Source: Chondrosia reniformis
Lineage: Eukaryota > Porifera > Demospongiae > Chondrillida > Chondrillidae
NCBI GenBank assembly: GCA_947172415.1
Contig: OX359201.1
Span: forward strand, 806,001-870,000
Reading direction: 5' to 3'
DNA: 64,000 nt
The translations under genes were made by a program, and so were the position numbers. Each line of letters starts with the position of its first letter. Within the stretch, counting starts at the first letter, position 1. Below are positions 46,501 to 57,960 of this stretch, in pieces. The notes below the pieces were generated by a model, which saw only the letters and a program-made list of their open reading frames with translations, had not been told where the DNA came from and did not search any database.

Positions 46501-46848
46501 GCCATGCTTGTCACACCCCTGTATCACTTAGCCCCCCCCCTCCCCTCTTTCAAATTTCAATATCCAAAATCAATAGACTACATACCTACATGTTCAGTAA
46601 CAATTCTATTCCTATAATACGGATATGGTATGCTACTATGTGTCTGTAAGTTAGTATCGCGTCCACCTAGTCCTTTGAACAGAACTCGACCTACCGTTGT
46701 TCGTGTAAAGCGGGGTCTTCAAATGAAAATATTGATTTCCCGAATCTAGCCTTTGTACCGGTATCGTGGGTACTGAAATCATTCCGCCTTGCTGCCCGAC
46801 GCAATGATATAACGAATATTGAAAAATGACTACCATCACTACAAACAT
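37590..46848 (-). CDS. Gene C: Ig-like transmembrane receptor with CARD and Death domain
   Basis: Exons: 46848-46695, 46235-45990, 45733-45525, 44094-43974, 43888-43229, 42410-42348, 42056-41991, 41778-41704, 41219-41154, 40588-40541, 40038-39727, 39183-39103, 38861-38799, 38104-37787, 37708-37590. They sum to 2601 nt (866 aa), phases agree, and all tail introns are phase 1. Signal-peptide exon (weak hydrophobic core), three Ig-like modules, a Pro/Thr/Ser stalk (about residues 372-420), TM helix near 431-455, then five short linker exons. A CARD-like exon follows (residues 570-673; ILEFLRSEKFRDQIKFTDLL ... LNDPSERKLKILHCIIKC), two more linkers, a Death domain exon (722-827; ELGISQGITVAIKQQ ... 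MWEDDLFMAVEKAGL) and a short last exon. Predicted surface receptor with two different death-fold modules in its tail. Confidence 0.8.
37787..38104 (-). other. Death domain exon of gene C
   Basis: The exon has the Death-domain pattern of conserved hydrophobic positions (LDQLGKELGISQ, KLIMVLEFWLKQ, MWEDDLFMAVEKAGLPEV) and is flanked by phase-1 introns, as in genes J and M. It is more divergent than the Death domains of A and B. Confidence 0.7.
38170..38310 (-). repeat. tRNA-derived SINE-like element, worn copy
   Basis: On the minus strand 'caactgtcctgcatgggttt' replaces the B-box area and is followed by a tail like that of the copies at 16835 and 42130. Lies in an intron of gene C. Confidence 0.45.
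39727..40038 (-). other. CARD-like exon of gene C
   Basis: This one exon encodes a complete CARD-like fold. It aligns with the N-terminal exons of genes E and F: the 'DEILEFLRSEKF' start, the 'DPS.RKL' turn, and the 'LADMIAEFL' end. Phase-1 introns on both sides make it a shufflable unit. Confidence 0.65.
40200..40330 (+). repeat. Palindrome-type repeat, single-arm copy
   Basis: 'catcagtcactgaagaagac' is followed by a C-run, 'agggtct' and then 'aaagataagtttggcacagt'. This matches the right arm of the 30349-31080 palindrome and its outer flank. The GAAA of the hammerhead-like core is changed to TAAA. Confidence 0.6.
42130..42250 (-). repeat. tRNA-derived SINE-like element, best copy
   Basis: On the minus strand the A-box-like 'gtggcagagcactgg' (near 42240-42225) precedes the B-box-like 'gggttagattccc', then a SINE tail 'gtgtttttccctcttcatga'. 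It resembles a tRNA gene head with lost folding, so it is a SINE and not a working tRNA. Intron of gene C. Confidence 0.65.
44130..45262 (+). mobile_element. LINE remnant in intron 3 of gene C, flanked by inverted sequence
   Basis: The plus-strand frame 44161-44658 reads 'EQVQLRAGRIFLGVNRRHPK' and 'MLPIQWEARRRCIMFWMKVL', typical of the region after the reverse transcriptase in some non-LTR retrotransposons. A second frame, 44788-45054, continues it (ERWKKKIPFCGDVKLLTGER) after frameshifts. No RT or endonuclease remains. The bases at 44130-44210 are the approximate reverse complement of 45180-45262 ('atgtctcctgag...gatg'), and a third copy is at 12393-12465. Orientation is opposite to gene C. 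Confidence 0.7.
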
Positions 46849-47015
46849 TTTCCTCCGACGACTAGGCTATGGAAGTCTAGTCCTAGGCTATGTGTTGACT
46901 CAGCAAATCGAAAAGATCGACCGTAATATCTACAGGTATGACGCAATCGAGCATCAATTAATACAGTAAGAAATGTGGGTATATATGCATAAAATTATAT
47001 AGCTAGAATTGATCA

Positions 47016-49619
47016 CTAATTCTGAGTTACATTTTCCACAGGTTCTACTTTAACATCTGGAAGAAAATTTGAATCCTGATTTTCTGTAAGATATATACAG
47101 AAAAAAGGAAAATGTAGAGGCCATATGTAGATATATGTAGAGAATATATGGTGCTAACCATGGAATTGGGCATTTTCAGTTCCATAACCATTTCTTATAG
47201 AGTCAGCTGTATAGAACATACATACATATGATGCAAGATAAAACATATTGAAAGGACTTCAAGAAAGTGAATCCTCTATATCCTTACATTGCAGTAAGGG
47301 TTCTGTTTCCGAAGGAATACAATGTTTTGTGTAGTTTTTCCAATCATGCTTAATTTCTAAAAGCAGCAAAAAATATTAAATTTGGGATTAGCATTGTAGC
47401 AGAATTATATCTGATCAAAAAGATAGTCTAATTACTTTAGGGTACCAACAGAAATACATGAACTTGAGAGAATTGATGAATAAGCATTTAACATACTCAC
47501 CTTTCCAGTTGGTTTGATTATTAATCTTCTTTTTCAGTAAAACAACAAAGGCAATTGTAAACACTATCACAGTAACCATAAACACTATTAGGCCAAACAC
47601 AACACTAAATATATATATAACATATTCTGTTTGTATCCCATTAGATTGTTGTACATGTTCCACCACTAGTATTGGTTCCCCGAGAAGTTGGTACTCATTT
47701 ATCACAGGATCATATACTTCACATTGATAGTATCCTCTACTGTCAGTGGTGACTGTACAATAACTACTGAGAGCTGTGCTGGATCCCTCCTCTACTGTCC
47801 ATGGACAAGAAGGATCATAGTATGAACAGCTGCAACAGGTGTAGTTCTTCTCTGGTTGTCTGTTTAGACATTCTTCAGCTTTTGAGTAATCCACCCTACA
47901 CACTCTCATTGTCTCCTCGTAAGATAACTTGTTTGTAGAACAGTTGAATGAGGCAGAACCAGTGGAGTTCATCTCCACCTCACCAGAAGGTTGAGATTGG
48001 AGGGGAAGGTAGAATTGTAAGCTGCTTAGGTAATCAACTACAAGACAAATATGTGCATATATACAGATATTTAATACATTCCATTACACACATAACTATA
48101 ATAATTCAGCTCACATGTATAGTAAAGATGTCTCATTCCACATATAGTATCAATACCATTAGTAGCAGTACATGTGACTACAGTATCTAAACTGAAGTCC
48201 TCCACTAGAGACTCTGAGAGACCCAATGTAACAGACTACAAAATGGTGATAAATATATATTGAGTGAAATATATACTCTATATGGAGTGCATGCTCTGTA
48301 ATATAAATCATTGCTTATATATGACACCTTTTTTGTGTGATGCATAAATCATCACTCTCACCTGGTTGTCCTCGGAATAGGTGATACAGTCATAGTCATT
48401 AAAGTGTCCAAGATCCCATGTTATACTCTGTACTGGAGGATATCCAGTAAAGTGACAACTGAAGGTGAAGTTGGCAGATCCATTGAATATGATTGGTTGA
48501 CCATACAGAGTATAACAAGGTGATAGGTCTGATGGAGGAGACTCTGTCTTCTCAGCGAAGTTGAGGGGAACTGCGAACATAAATTCACATATTAAAGATT
48601 TTTTGGTGTACATATTATCCATATAAAATGGTATATATATATATATATATTATGTACCTGAATTGTCTACAATGACTTTGAAGATGTAGTAAAGATCCTT
48701 CTGGTCATCCAGTTGACAAGTGACACAAGTAGAATTATAGTTTGGTTGAAAGTCATACACTTCCAGAGCTGAGCTATTAACACGATATCCACCATGATCT
48801 GGAGTGACTGTCCACTTGCAGGGCTCTCCGTTGCCAAGGAACACTCCAGTGAAGCCAGTTACTGCGTAAGCAACTGTTACATAGTGTTTTGGAAAGCTGG
48901 GACACAGGGGAATTCCATCTGAAGTGTTGTGTATTAGGGAAGTCATAAAAGTATGTATATATTGCTTCTCAGGATATGGGTACACAACAGAATACAAATA
49001 AGCAGTTATTATAGATGACATTTATATACGTATTTACGCATAAAAAGTATATATACGTAGGTCCTAATCATCAGTCAAGTGTTATATAGGCAGTTTCTAC
49101 AAACTTTTTATAGGCCTAGCTATATATATAGGTGGATCTAGGAATTTGTAATTCGAAGGCAGCTAAATTTTGCAGGAGTATGACAAAGAAAGGGTATATG
49201 ATGGTTTGATTAGTATTAGGTGGTTCAGTTAGTATTTTATCAAAGTTTGAAATATTGCTACTAATTCAAATCAGGGGGCTTTAGCACCCATAGCACTCCC
49301 TTCCCTGAATCTGCCATATTTAGATAGAGTTTCCAAAATTATAGGACATATATATGTAGGATTAAAACATTATAGCTACGTATATAGCTAATACAGAGAA
49401 TACACTTTAATGACAACTTTATTCCTGAACCTGCTTCACTGATCAAAATATTAGTCATGATGGCATACCTTTAGATTGATAGGGTGCTGATAGAGGATAA
49501 AATTCTTGACAACCTCTTGTAGCAAAGGTTAATTCTTTTGAACAGAGTAAAGCAAAGAAGCTAAAAATGATATTAAAATTAAAACTTAAAAACTGGTTCA
49601 GACTCAGGTTAGGAGCCAT
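47016..49619 (-). CDS. Gene H: Ig-like transmembrane receptor with short tail, no Death domain
   Basis: Exons: 49619-49469, 48918-48658, 48570-48362, 48235-48115, 48037-47501, 47356-47288, 47206-47159, 47083-47016. They sum to 1464 nt (487 aa) with agreeing phases. Signal peptide MAPNLSLNQFLSFNFNIIF and onward, Ig1-like module (residues 52-138; PCKWTVTP, NSTCVTCQLDD), Ig2 (FSCHFTGYPPVQSITWDLG, VVTCTATNGIDTIC), Cys-rich Ig3, TM near 385-415, then a tail of about 70 residues ending NQDSNFLPDVKVEPVENVTQ and TAG. Ig2 and Ig3 are almost identical to those of genes C and I, but Ig1, TM and tail differ. The 3' end is only about 170 bases from the start of gene C. Confidence 0.8.
48640..48650. repeat. 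(TA)n microsatellite
   Basis: A pure TA run next to the donor of exon 2 of gene H, centred at about 48632-48650. Short and common in this window. Confidence 0.5.
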
Positions 49620-50310
49620 TTATAATTAAGAGTTAACAAGATTTTAAGACCTTTCACTGGCTGACTCTAGTTTTATAACTTCATGTTGGTGAAACCCCTC
49701 AATAATCATTTCAAAAATCTCCCTAAATAATATAAGCCTATAGATAGTGAAAAAGCTATGTACACATTACATTATATTCATATACATTTACCCTGATAAA
49801 TGGGATTTTCTAGATACCTCCCTTGTATCTATGAATACAATCAAACTAGACATTACTAATGTTATGATAACGAGAGGGACTCACTCTTATGATGCCCCTA
49901 GTATGTACTTGTGTAAATGTTTTGTTTGTTGTTGACATATGTGTAAGGTCATAAAGACCACAAAAATGTACCTAGTAAATGGTGTATATGAAAATGGCTA
50001 TATACCCTCTCCTATACTATGTACAGTAACTATGTATGACATCATTTCAAACCATAAAATTCTCTATACACACATATCATGTTATAATTATATACTACAA
50101 AATTAAAGTTGTTGCATATTCTAATTTATAATCATAGATTATGTATGTACACGTACTAATAAATTATGTACGTATATTGTTATATTAAAAATATTATTTC
50201 ATTTACACATATCAATGTGTGAATGATTAAGAAAATTAAATGATTTAAAATTATTGATCGCTATTATATATATATTATAAAGGATTAATTTTCTTCTAAT
50301 ACTATATATG
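49620..50310. other. Intergenic between gene H start and gene K end
   Basis: Very AT-rich. It includes the presumed promoter of gene H on the minus strand. No additional gene is supported. Confidence 0.55.
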
Positions 50311-52597
50311 TTAGTGAAGAATGTTTAGTTTCTTTCCATTGTTCTGTTGACTAAAATTTTCAATGGAAAAGTCTTGACCGACAGTTGCTTCTCCTTGTGC
50401 TATCAGCATGCCATAGTTATCAGTATCAGAAGTGTCGCGATCGATGGCCAGGTATGCATTATGTCTGGCCTCCCTCAGTGTACCACCAGCCAGCTCGAAA
50501 ATACCAGCCTCCTTGTCCCATTGATCTACGTTACAGGATAAGTCCTATATAGACACACCATTAGAGATCAGTTATAAGCTTGCAACTGAGTTGATAAAAT
50601 CACCAAAGCGTTTGGCTGTTTAAAAAATATTATTTTGACTCGAACTCATACAAGTATATATAAATGTATAACAGTGTACGCATAATAATGTACATGTATA
50701 TGTCTGCAAACCTTGAAGAAAACATCAAAGCTGCCTCGAGCTCCTTTGATGGGTGTTACACACAAGGCAAAGCAGCCTGGCTTGACTGGAGTTAAAATGG
50801 CAAATTGGACTGGTCCGTGGGCATGCTCACTATTCACTTTGATGAATATATTATTCACTTCAAAAAAAAACAATATAATAAATAACATTCTACGATTATG
50901 ATATAGAATGATGGGGTGAATGGGTAAACATGACATGAAGCATTAGGTTGGTCTAAATGTCCTATCTCCATATATATACTGCTACGGTATAATAGCAAAA
51001 AATTAAATTTCCAGATACTTCCATTCATGCTGAAAACTCACATTGCTGCCATAGGACAGTGTTTAACTGAGCATCATTATCACTTTCATCTCTGTATATT
51101 TGGGCTTTGCATGGCACTGCTCCCAAGTTGAAACAGGTTCTAACTGTCTGATGAACGCCTCTCACAACATTCAAGTACACGTGTAGAGTGCCAACACACT
51201 ACATATTATGTAGAGAAGATTGAGTAGAACCATTTTATATATCATTATATAGGAAAAATAAGATCCTACGTAAGTACTTCAAATTATGAATAAGTTATTA
51301 TATTTTTTATGTAGTTAAACAAATTTGTTACTATAATAATAAACTATATAGGCATAGCACAGTACATTTTACAGGCCTATTATATTGCAAATCATGTCTG
51401 AGTTAAGCTAATAATTGTGGTTGCTTACTGCATTGTCAAACAGGGTCTGATTTGACAAAAGAGGCATATTGTTTTTAATCCAACCGGGAGTAAATATCCA
51501 GTCGATTTGGGACAGCTCATTCCAAAGCGGAGAGCTACATGGTTCATACCGGCTAGCCTCTTTCCCAATTACTACACCAGAAGACTCTGGTTGCTCCTTA
51601 CATCTTAGCACAATGGCTAAACAAAAGACTTTACTGGCAGAACAAATTGAACCCAGTTGAATGTTCTAAGTGAGAGAGATTAAATTAAACGTAAGTAGAA
51701 ATAATTCACATATTTATTTCATATTATCTAGATTTAATTGTACTGAGCCTGTATTGGCTGAATGGACCAAAGTGGACCAAAGTGCTATTAATGGTAGCCC
51801 CGGTGATCACCATCCATTGGCAAACTCACCACACAGATGAGCTCAAAGGAGGGCAAAACTGCTGTCTGAGGTTCTCTGATGACTTTTCCATCTTAGCCAT
51901 GGAAATAACCACTGGTTGCCATTAATAGGAGATCTCCCCAATATAAGACCACAAAACTTTGGTTCACTTGGCTGGTTGGCATACTATACACTTTCCAGTG
52001 ATTATACATACAATATAAGTACGTATATATTACGTATATCTGAAGATGTTGTTAACCTTTTTGAGATGTTTATTCATTTCTTCCTCCTTTATGCTGATTG
52101 GCAATTTCTCATCTGAACTAGCAGTTGCTAACTTCTCTCGACTCCCTATCAAAAAGGATGACAAATATCTGGTATTCTTAGGTTCAGAAAAATGGATATA
52201 CTTACAGTTTCAAATCTAGACCCAGTTTATGTGGAATATGCATATATATTATGGTGTACATGTCACATGTCATGTCAGGATCACTGATGAAGGGTGGAAT
52301 TCCCAGAAACGGCTGTCTGACCCAGTGGAGAAGAAGATGACAGAAGGGAAAAGAAGGAAGAAAAGACTCCTGTATCTTCATCCAAAGCTCTCTTCAGGTT
52401 TAGTTCCCCTATAGGCCTTTTACAGAATAGGCATAGCATGTAGGAAAATGGTATCTTAGATTTTTCTTGTACTATTTTATACCGATGTGGAAGAATACGT
52501 ATAATTTGTATATAAACACGAAGTTAAATTTTTGCTTACCATTCTGTATAATGCCATTTGAAGCTATCCCGTTGGAGTGCACTATAGAATCACTCAT
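50311..52597 (-). CDS. Gene K: uncharacterised cytosolic protein, paralog of gene L
   Basis: Exons: 52597-52540, 52145-52057, 51665-51429, 51198-51042, 50857-50712, 50544-50311. They sum to 921 nt (306 aa) with agreeing phases. The start MSDSIVHSNGIASNGIIQNG is polar and there is no signal peptide or TM helix. I do not recognise the family. The body looks beta-rich, with three hydrophobic stretches of similar type (KVFCLAIVLRC, GCFALCVTP, NAYLAIDRD) that might reflect a three-fold beta fold such as a beta-trefoil; this is a guess. The last two exons match gene L (63354-64000) exon for exon (FALCV..., YLAID...). It lies between receptors J and H. Function unknown. Confidence 0.7.
52276..52430 (+). 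repeat. Hammerhead-like short repeat, well-kept copy
   Basis: CTGATGA at 52284-52290, GAAA at 52306-52309, cleavage-type GTC at 52315-52317. Stem I pairs 52278-52283 with 52318-52323 (one mismatch). Stem II is GGG/CCC, and stem III is a two-pair minimal stem with loop ggct. The tail to about 52430 carries 'cctgtatcttcatccaaagc' and 'ggtttagttcccctatagg'. An A-A pair sits where active ribozymes usually have G-C next to the core, so activity is uncertain. Confidence 0.7.
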
Positions 52598-53677
52598 TGC
52601 TACGTTAAAGGAATGTCTGCCTTCTTTACTATATAGCTTTTTGTAATTGCACTAGTCAGATAAGAGATAATTTAGAATTACGACCGCTATATATTGGGTA
52701 TATAGTAGTACGGTTATATAACAACTGAGGTTATGAATCGAGTGCTATATGAGGCAAGAACGGGCGAGCCGTGCTGCGTTTACACAATTAATCTCTATAA
52801 ATACAACACGAACATATAAACGTCCAAACACTATACAGCAAGATAAAATAAACAGAAGCTAAGATCTGTGAAGTTAACTTGCCACAGGGACTTACAAGGA
52901 CGTACGTTACCGTCAATAACAATAGTGCCAAACTTTAGTTATAATAAATATCGATCGATTACAATTACAGTCACAAGTCACACGAGCGTTAGTCAAGTTT
53001 CACAACTGTAAGGACTTACCTAGAACTTACTCTGCAAGTATCTATAGCTCTATTGGCCTTACGCATGTGCACGTGGTTTTATCAATAGGGAAGGTTTTGG
53101 GGAAATCACCAAAAAAGGCATCTTGACACATTGATAAGGGAATTTTTCTTGGGAAGCACCTAGAATCACGTGCATATATACACATTTTATGGGCAATTGC
53201 AAATGACATCATTGATTCTGTATGTATACAATTATACTATTAAAATGATAATACTTCTCTATCCTTACCTATATAGGCTGTTACACATGTAGATCACGTG
53301 TATACAGTATGTGTACAGTATACTATATAGTCACATGACATAACCCCAGCACTACAGATCTAGAATGCATATGCATAGGTATATTTAGATGGGAAAAATA
53401 GCATGAACACACATGATCTATATGTATCAATTTTTATGGTCAACGATTATTATAGTATATATATACATACCAATTTAAAATTTATTGTATCTCTACAGTA
53501 CAAAAATATCAAATTCTAAAGTTTTTAAATTAAAATATAATTTACACAACTGCAATTAATGCGATAAACAAAATCTGTACAGCATATTGCACAATAAAAT
53601 TATAGAAAACTGACTATTATGTATAATAAAAAGCACTGCACTTGTATTTACTCATAAATAGAAGGGAGTCATCTAAT
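52598..53677. other. Intergenic between gene K start and gene J end
   Basis: Includes the presumed promoter of gene K on the minus strand. No exon or clear element was found. Very AT-rich toward 53400-53660. Confidence 0.55.
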
Positions 53678-54363
53678 TCAATGACTTTTAGCAACGTTTT
53701 TTTCGTTTAAGTATTGAACTATTTTTGAACTAATTCCTTTAAGTTCAAGGTTGTTGAGTACATCTATCAAGGTCTGCCAAGTAACAGATTCTTGTTGGAC
53801 CCAATTCTCAAGGAGAATAGTCATTTTCAAAACAAACGATCCCTGTTCATTCCTTAATCCACGGACGGTGTCAGTCATTTTTAATCCATGGCCAATAAGG
53901 TCCCAGTTAGGGGCTAAGGAAGTGATAAACATCACTAGTTCATTCATACCAAGAGGTACCTTCTTGTCAATGTCAATTGGTACTGTTAGATCAACAGATG
54001 GCTTAACGTCTAGGGGAAGAGAATCATAATTATGGGATGGACATATGTGTCGACATAAATATTGATAATCAAACCACAACTGTAATATGACCTCACATTG
54101 TTTCTGCAAAAACAAACGAATCTTTGAAGAAACTGTTGTAAGGTTTAGTTCATCCAAACGTGCAAGCAGTATTTGCCAAGTATGTGATTCTGATTGTGCA
54201 ATCCACGTCTCAAATAAAATGGTTGTCTTGACAAGTGAAGATACTCCACTCTTCTCCAGTTCATTGACCTTCTCAGTAAGTTTCAATTTATTTCCAATTT
54301 GTTCCCAAGAGGAAGAAAGGGACGAGAAAAACTGCACCAATTGATCCATGGAGACATTTTGAC
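53678..54363 (-). other. Tandem Death domain exons of gene J
   Basis: Two exons, each one Death domain. Both have the Trp-containing first helices and the TW motif in helix 5. They are only moderately alike and are closer in style to the Death domains of gene M (VPLGMNELVMF versus VPLGMDKLADF) than to those of A and B. That supports exon sharing between receptors and gene M. Confidence 0.78.
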
Positions 54364-57322
54364 CTTTAATATTATTGGTAGAAGAACATATTTTACTTAC
54401 TTAAGTAAATGTTTGTCATGAGAATGATTGGCTGCATTAGTACACGTGGCATAATTTGTGGTTTGGTTGTCACATTAAACCCACCTGTAATCTTTGGTAC
54501 AGCATCTGGTTCAGCATCAATACCAGCTACATAATATGGATGAACATATACAGTACAAATTAGTATACATTATCTATGTATACATTCGCATATTATAATA
54601 CACTTTAATTCCTGGCACTACTAAAGTGCATGTGGATTCATACAAGGTACCTTTAAATGGTAAATTTTCAGTTTGGCTTCCATCAGGGTCTGTAACAGGG
54701 ACAGATTAGGCAGATATGAGAAAAAACAAAGACTGAAATCACTATAATATATTGCTTGCTTTAATGCATGCTAATGCATATATGAAGCAATACCAACTTA
54801 AAATGGAGGCAACATGCATAGGCTATATAACAAATAGCTTAGATCACCATCCTGCCTCCATTGTAGTATGACTAGTAGGTATCAGTAGGTGGTCTAGGTT
54901 ACATCAGACTCTTATAGTCAACACAAAACTATAGTATTGTAGTCAATCTCAAATAGCAACAGCTTGTAGAATTAAAAAACAGTCTGTCCCAAGATTTTCC
55001 CCTCTCTTGGTCTGAGGACTCCCCACTCCTTCTTCACCTTTAAGAAAGAATTGCCACAAGATTAATACAATTAGTCAAAGCCTCTCTACTGTTCATTCCA
55101 CTTGCAGGCAATTAATTGAGGACATACGTATGCACGCTAATGCATGCATGCATGTACTGTATGTATTATATAAAAACAAAAAATAATAAAGTCATACTCT
55201 AAAGAGCTATTAGTGTCCAAATTAACACACAATATAAATGGATGATTACTGTATGCCAGGAATTATAATACCTCAACCTTACCATTGTCAGAGATAGCAT
55301 CGCTTTTATCTGTAAAATTCAAATATATATATACAAGAGTTATATTATAAAGATATTCCTGGTGGATGAGAGATTAAACATTATATATATATATGTATGT
55401 CAAACTGTACACTGACTCACTTAGTTCAATTTTCTTTGACTTCTTATGTAAAAATGGGATGACAATAATACACACTAGCACTATCACTGCTAGTAGTAGA
55501 AGAGGTCCAACCACTCCGAAACTGATCGACACTGCTAGGAGTTGAGAACCAGTAGGTATCACAGGCTCTATCACTGTAATCAGAGCACCAAATGGCTGAT
55601 AACCACCAATTACGGGATAATATCCTTCCCACTGATAGTTTCCAGTGAGGTTGGTGGTCACACGACAAGCTGACACTTCAATAGTAGATTCATCCTCACT
55701 CAACCAGGGACAAGACAGGTTCCCACAGGAGCAGCAAGAGTATTCTCCTTCTGGAGGGACGTTTAAACAAATCCTTGTGTCACTCACTTTACAAACTCTC
55801 AAGATCGATGACTCTGGAACATCTTCAGTAGCACCTCTGAATGTGGCAACATGGGAAGTGTTCATTTGAATATTCCCAGATGACTGAGATTGCAGAGCCA
55901 AGTATCGCTTTAGCTTCGAGTTCACTAAAGAAAATGGATTTGTTGAGTAATATGTATTCTAAATAATGTAAACCAAAAATAATAGTATTGACTATTCATT
56001 AACCAATGATAATAATTATAATAGAATATTGGTACATAGATCTGATGAATATATGTATGCATTGTATGTATGTAATCCTGTATGTCATTCCTCCATACTT
56101 ACGTGGGTAAAATATATGTCTCATTCCACATATACTCTCTATAGTGTTATTGGCTGTACATGTTACTACTGTATCTGCACTATACTTGCCAGTTGTCAAC
56201 AGAGTGGAAAATCCAAGAGTTACTGACTATATATGTAAGAAATTAAACCAATGCATAAATTAACCTCATATATGTATCTGTAAATGCATGCCTTTGTCAC
56301 CTGGTAACTAATACTCTCACCTGGTTATCCTCGGAATAGGTGATACAGTCATAGTCATTAAAGTATCCAAGATCCCATGTTATACTCTGTACAGGAGGAT
56401 ATCCAGTAAAGTGACAACTGAAGGTGAAGTTGGCAGATCCATTGAATATGATTAGTTGACCATACAGAGTGTAACAACGTGTCACGATTGATGGAGGAAA
56501 CTCTGTCTTCTCAGTGAAGTTGAGGGGAACTGTATCTTCTACTATGAGCAGGAATATATAATAAGTAGTAAAGCTTGCTTCACAGAGAACACATGTTTGA
56601 TTCTGGCTAGTCTTCATATCTGGAATTTCCAGCAAGTGGACAGTTGAGTTCTTGGGCTGCACATCAGGGTCTGTGGTCCACTTGCACACCACCCCTCTAG
56701 GAGAATGGAACATAGCGTTGTATCCAGTGACTCCATAAGCCAGTGTGACATCATCAGCCTCGCCATTACAGGATGGTACAACATCTAAGCAATTAATATG
56801 GATGGATATCAAATGCCTGTGCAAAATTATACATAATTCATTACATTGCAATAAATATATTTATACGTATATACTGATCGACTTTTACTATCTAAATTAT
56901 AAAGTTATACGATTTCGATTCGATGTCAGATCTATATCTATATACTTATATAACCCTTATATAATTATTTACGGATTATATATATACACGACCGTATTAT
57001 ATACGTAAAGCGAAACACTTGAAAGACGTTTTATACAAGTGCGCCCAGGGCGTAATTTACCATCTCGGGATCATCGTCTCTTATAGCACTCTATAGATCG
57101 GGGTATAGATATACATATATAAGCATCTCACACTTTTATAAATTGACTATAATGTATGCTCGTAATATATTATAAGCTACACAGTTTACCGTACAGACCT
57201 GTAGACACAGGCGGTCTCTCCGGATAGAAATTCTGGTTCCTGCTCTGTCCCGCAGAGAGCGCTTCGGACGTTAACATCCAAATAGCCAATAAGACACTCA
57301 ACATATCACTCGTGATCAACAT
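53678..57322 (-). CDS. Gene J: Ig-like transmembrane receptor with two tandem Death domains
   Basis: Exons: 57322-57190, 56784-56321, 56226-56103, 55924-55421, 55309-55283, 54689-54651, 54526-54485, 54363-54097, 54009-53678. They sum to 1932 nt (643 aa) with agreeing phases. The signal peptide runs from ATG 57322 or 57304 (MLSVLLAIWMLTSEALSAG). Ig1 and the first half of Ig2 are fused in one exon, where A, B, C, H and I have an intron. Cys-rich Ig3, TM near residues 368-397, three short linker exons. Death domain 1 is SSSWEQIGNKLKLTEKV ... TWQILLARLDELNL. Death domain 2 is APNWDLIGHGLKMTDTV ... TWQTLIDVLNNLEL. Stop TGA at 53680-53678. The donor between the two Death exons (gtgagg at phase 1) keeps the frame; reading straight through is also open. 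Confidence 0.8.
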
Positions 57323-57903
57323 ATCTGTCGAAAAGGAAGACCCCACTGTGAACTTAAATTCGTACCATATGAATTAGGGGGCGACCCGTTTACATTTATA
57401 TAGTCACGCTGCAGACCATTTCGTCATTCTATATTAAGCATAAAATTTCAAAAAGGGAGTTACACTAAAATATATTGACTATTCGTTGATAGATCCTGAT
57501 ACATTACTTGTTGTGGATGTTTGCACTACATATACAAAGAATATCACAATGAGAAATTGATAAATGATAATGATTGAATAACCAGCTAATACAGTATAAA
57601 TGCAACATGAAGATAATTAACTGATGTATTCTGAATCTTAATCTTCAAATTATACAGCTGCTAATGTGGTGTTACAATAGTAATTATAGATTGTAGAGCT
57701 TTGTTACATTAGCAATTAGCTGTACAGTGAACCATTAATGTTGTAGAGTAAATTTTCTTATAACAGTACTAGTAAACTGTACATTGTGTGGAATTTATCA
57801 ATTTATCCTTTAGATGGGTCATCTTTCAACTCTTTAATGAGCATCTAAGAACACAGTTTGGAAAGTCTTTTATGGTAAGATGTTTCAATCCAGTGGGTCA
57901 TCT
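57323..57903. other. Intergenic between gene J start and gene I end
   Basis: Contains a degraded palindrome-type repeat at 57780-57960. The promoter of gene J should be here on the minus strand. Nothing else was seen. Confidence 0.5.
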
Positions 57904-57960
57904 TTAGTGACTGATATTGGTAAGGAGGTGTCTTCCTTTATAGACACTTGTTCCTGCATG
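57780..57960 (-). repeat. Palindrome-type repeat, degraded copy
   Basis: The plus strand has 'agatgggtcatctttcaact', 'aatgagcatctaagaacaca' and 'ccagtgggtcatctttagtg', the same order as the left arm of the 30349-31080 palindrome. Its edge overlaps the proposed last exon of gene I, so that stop codon may come from the repeat. Confidence 0.55.
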
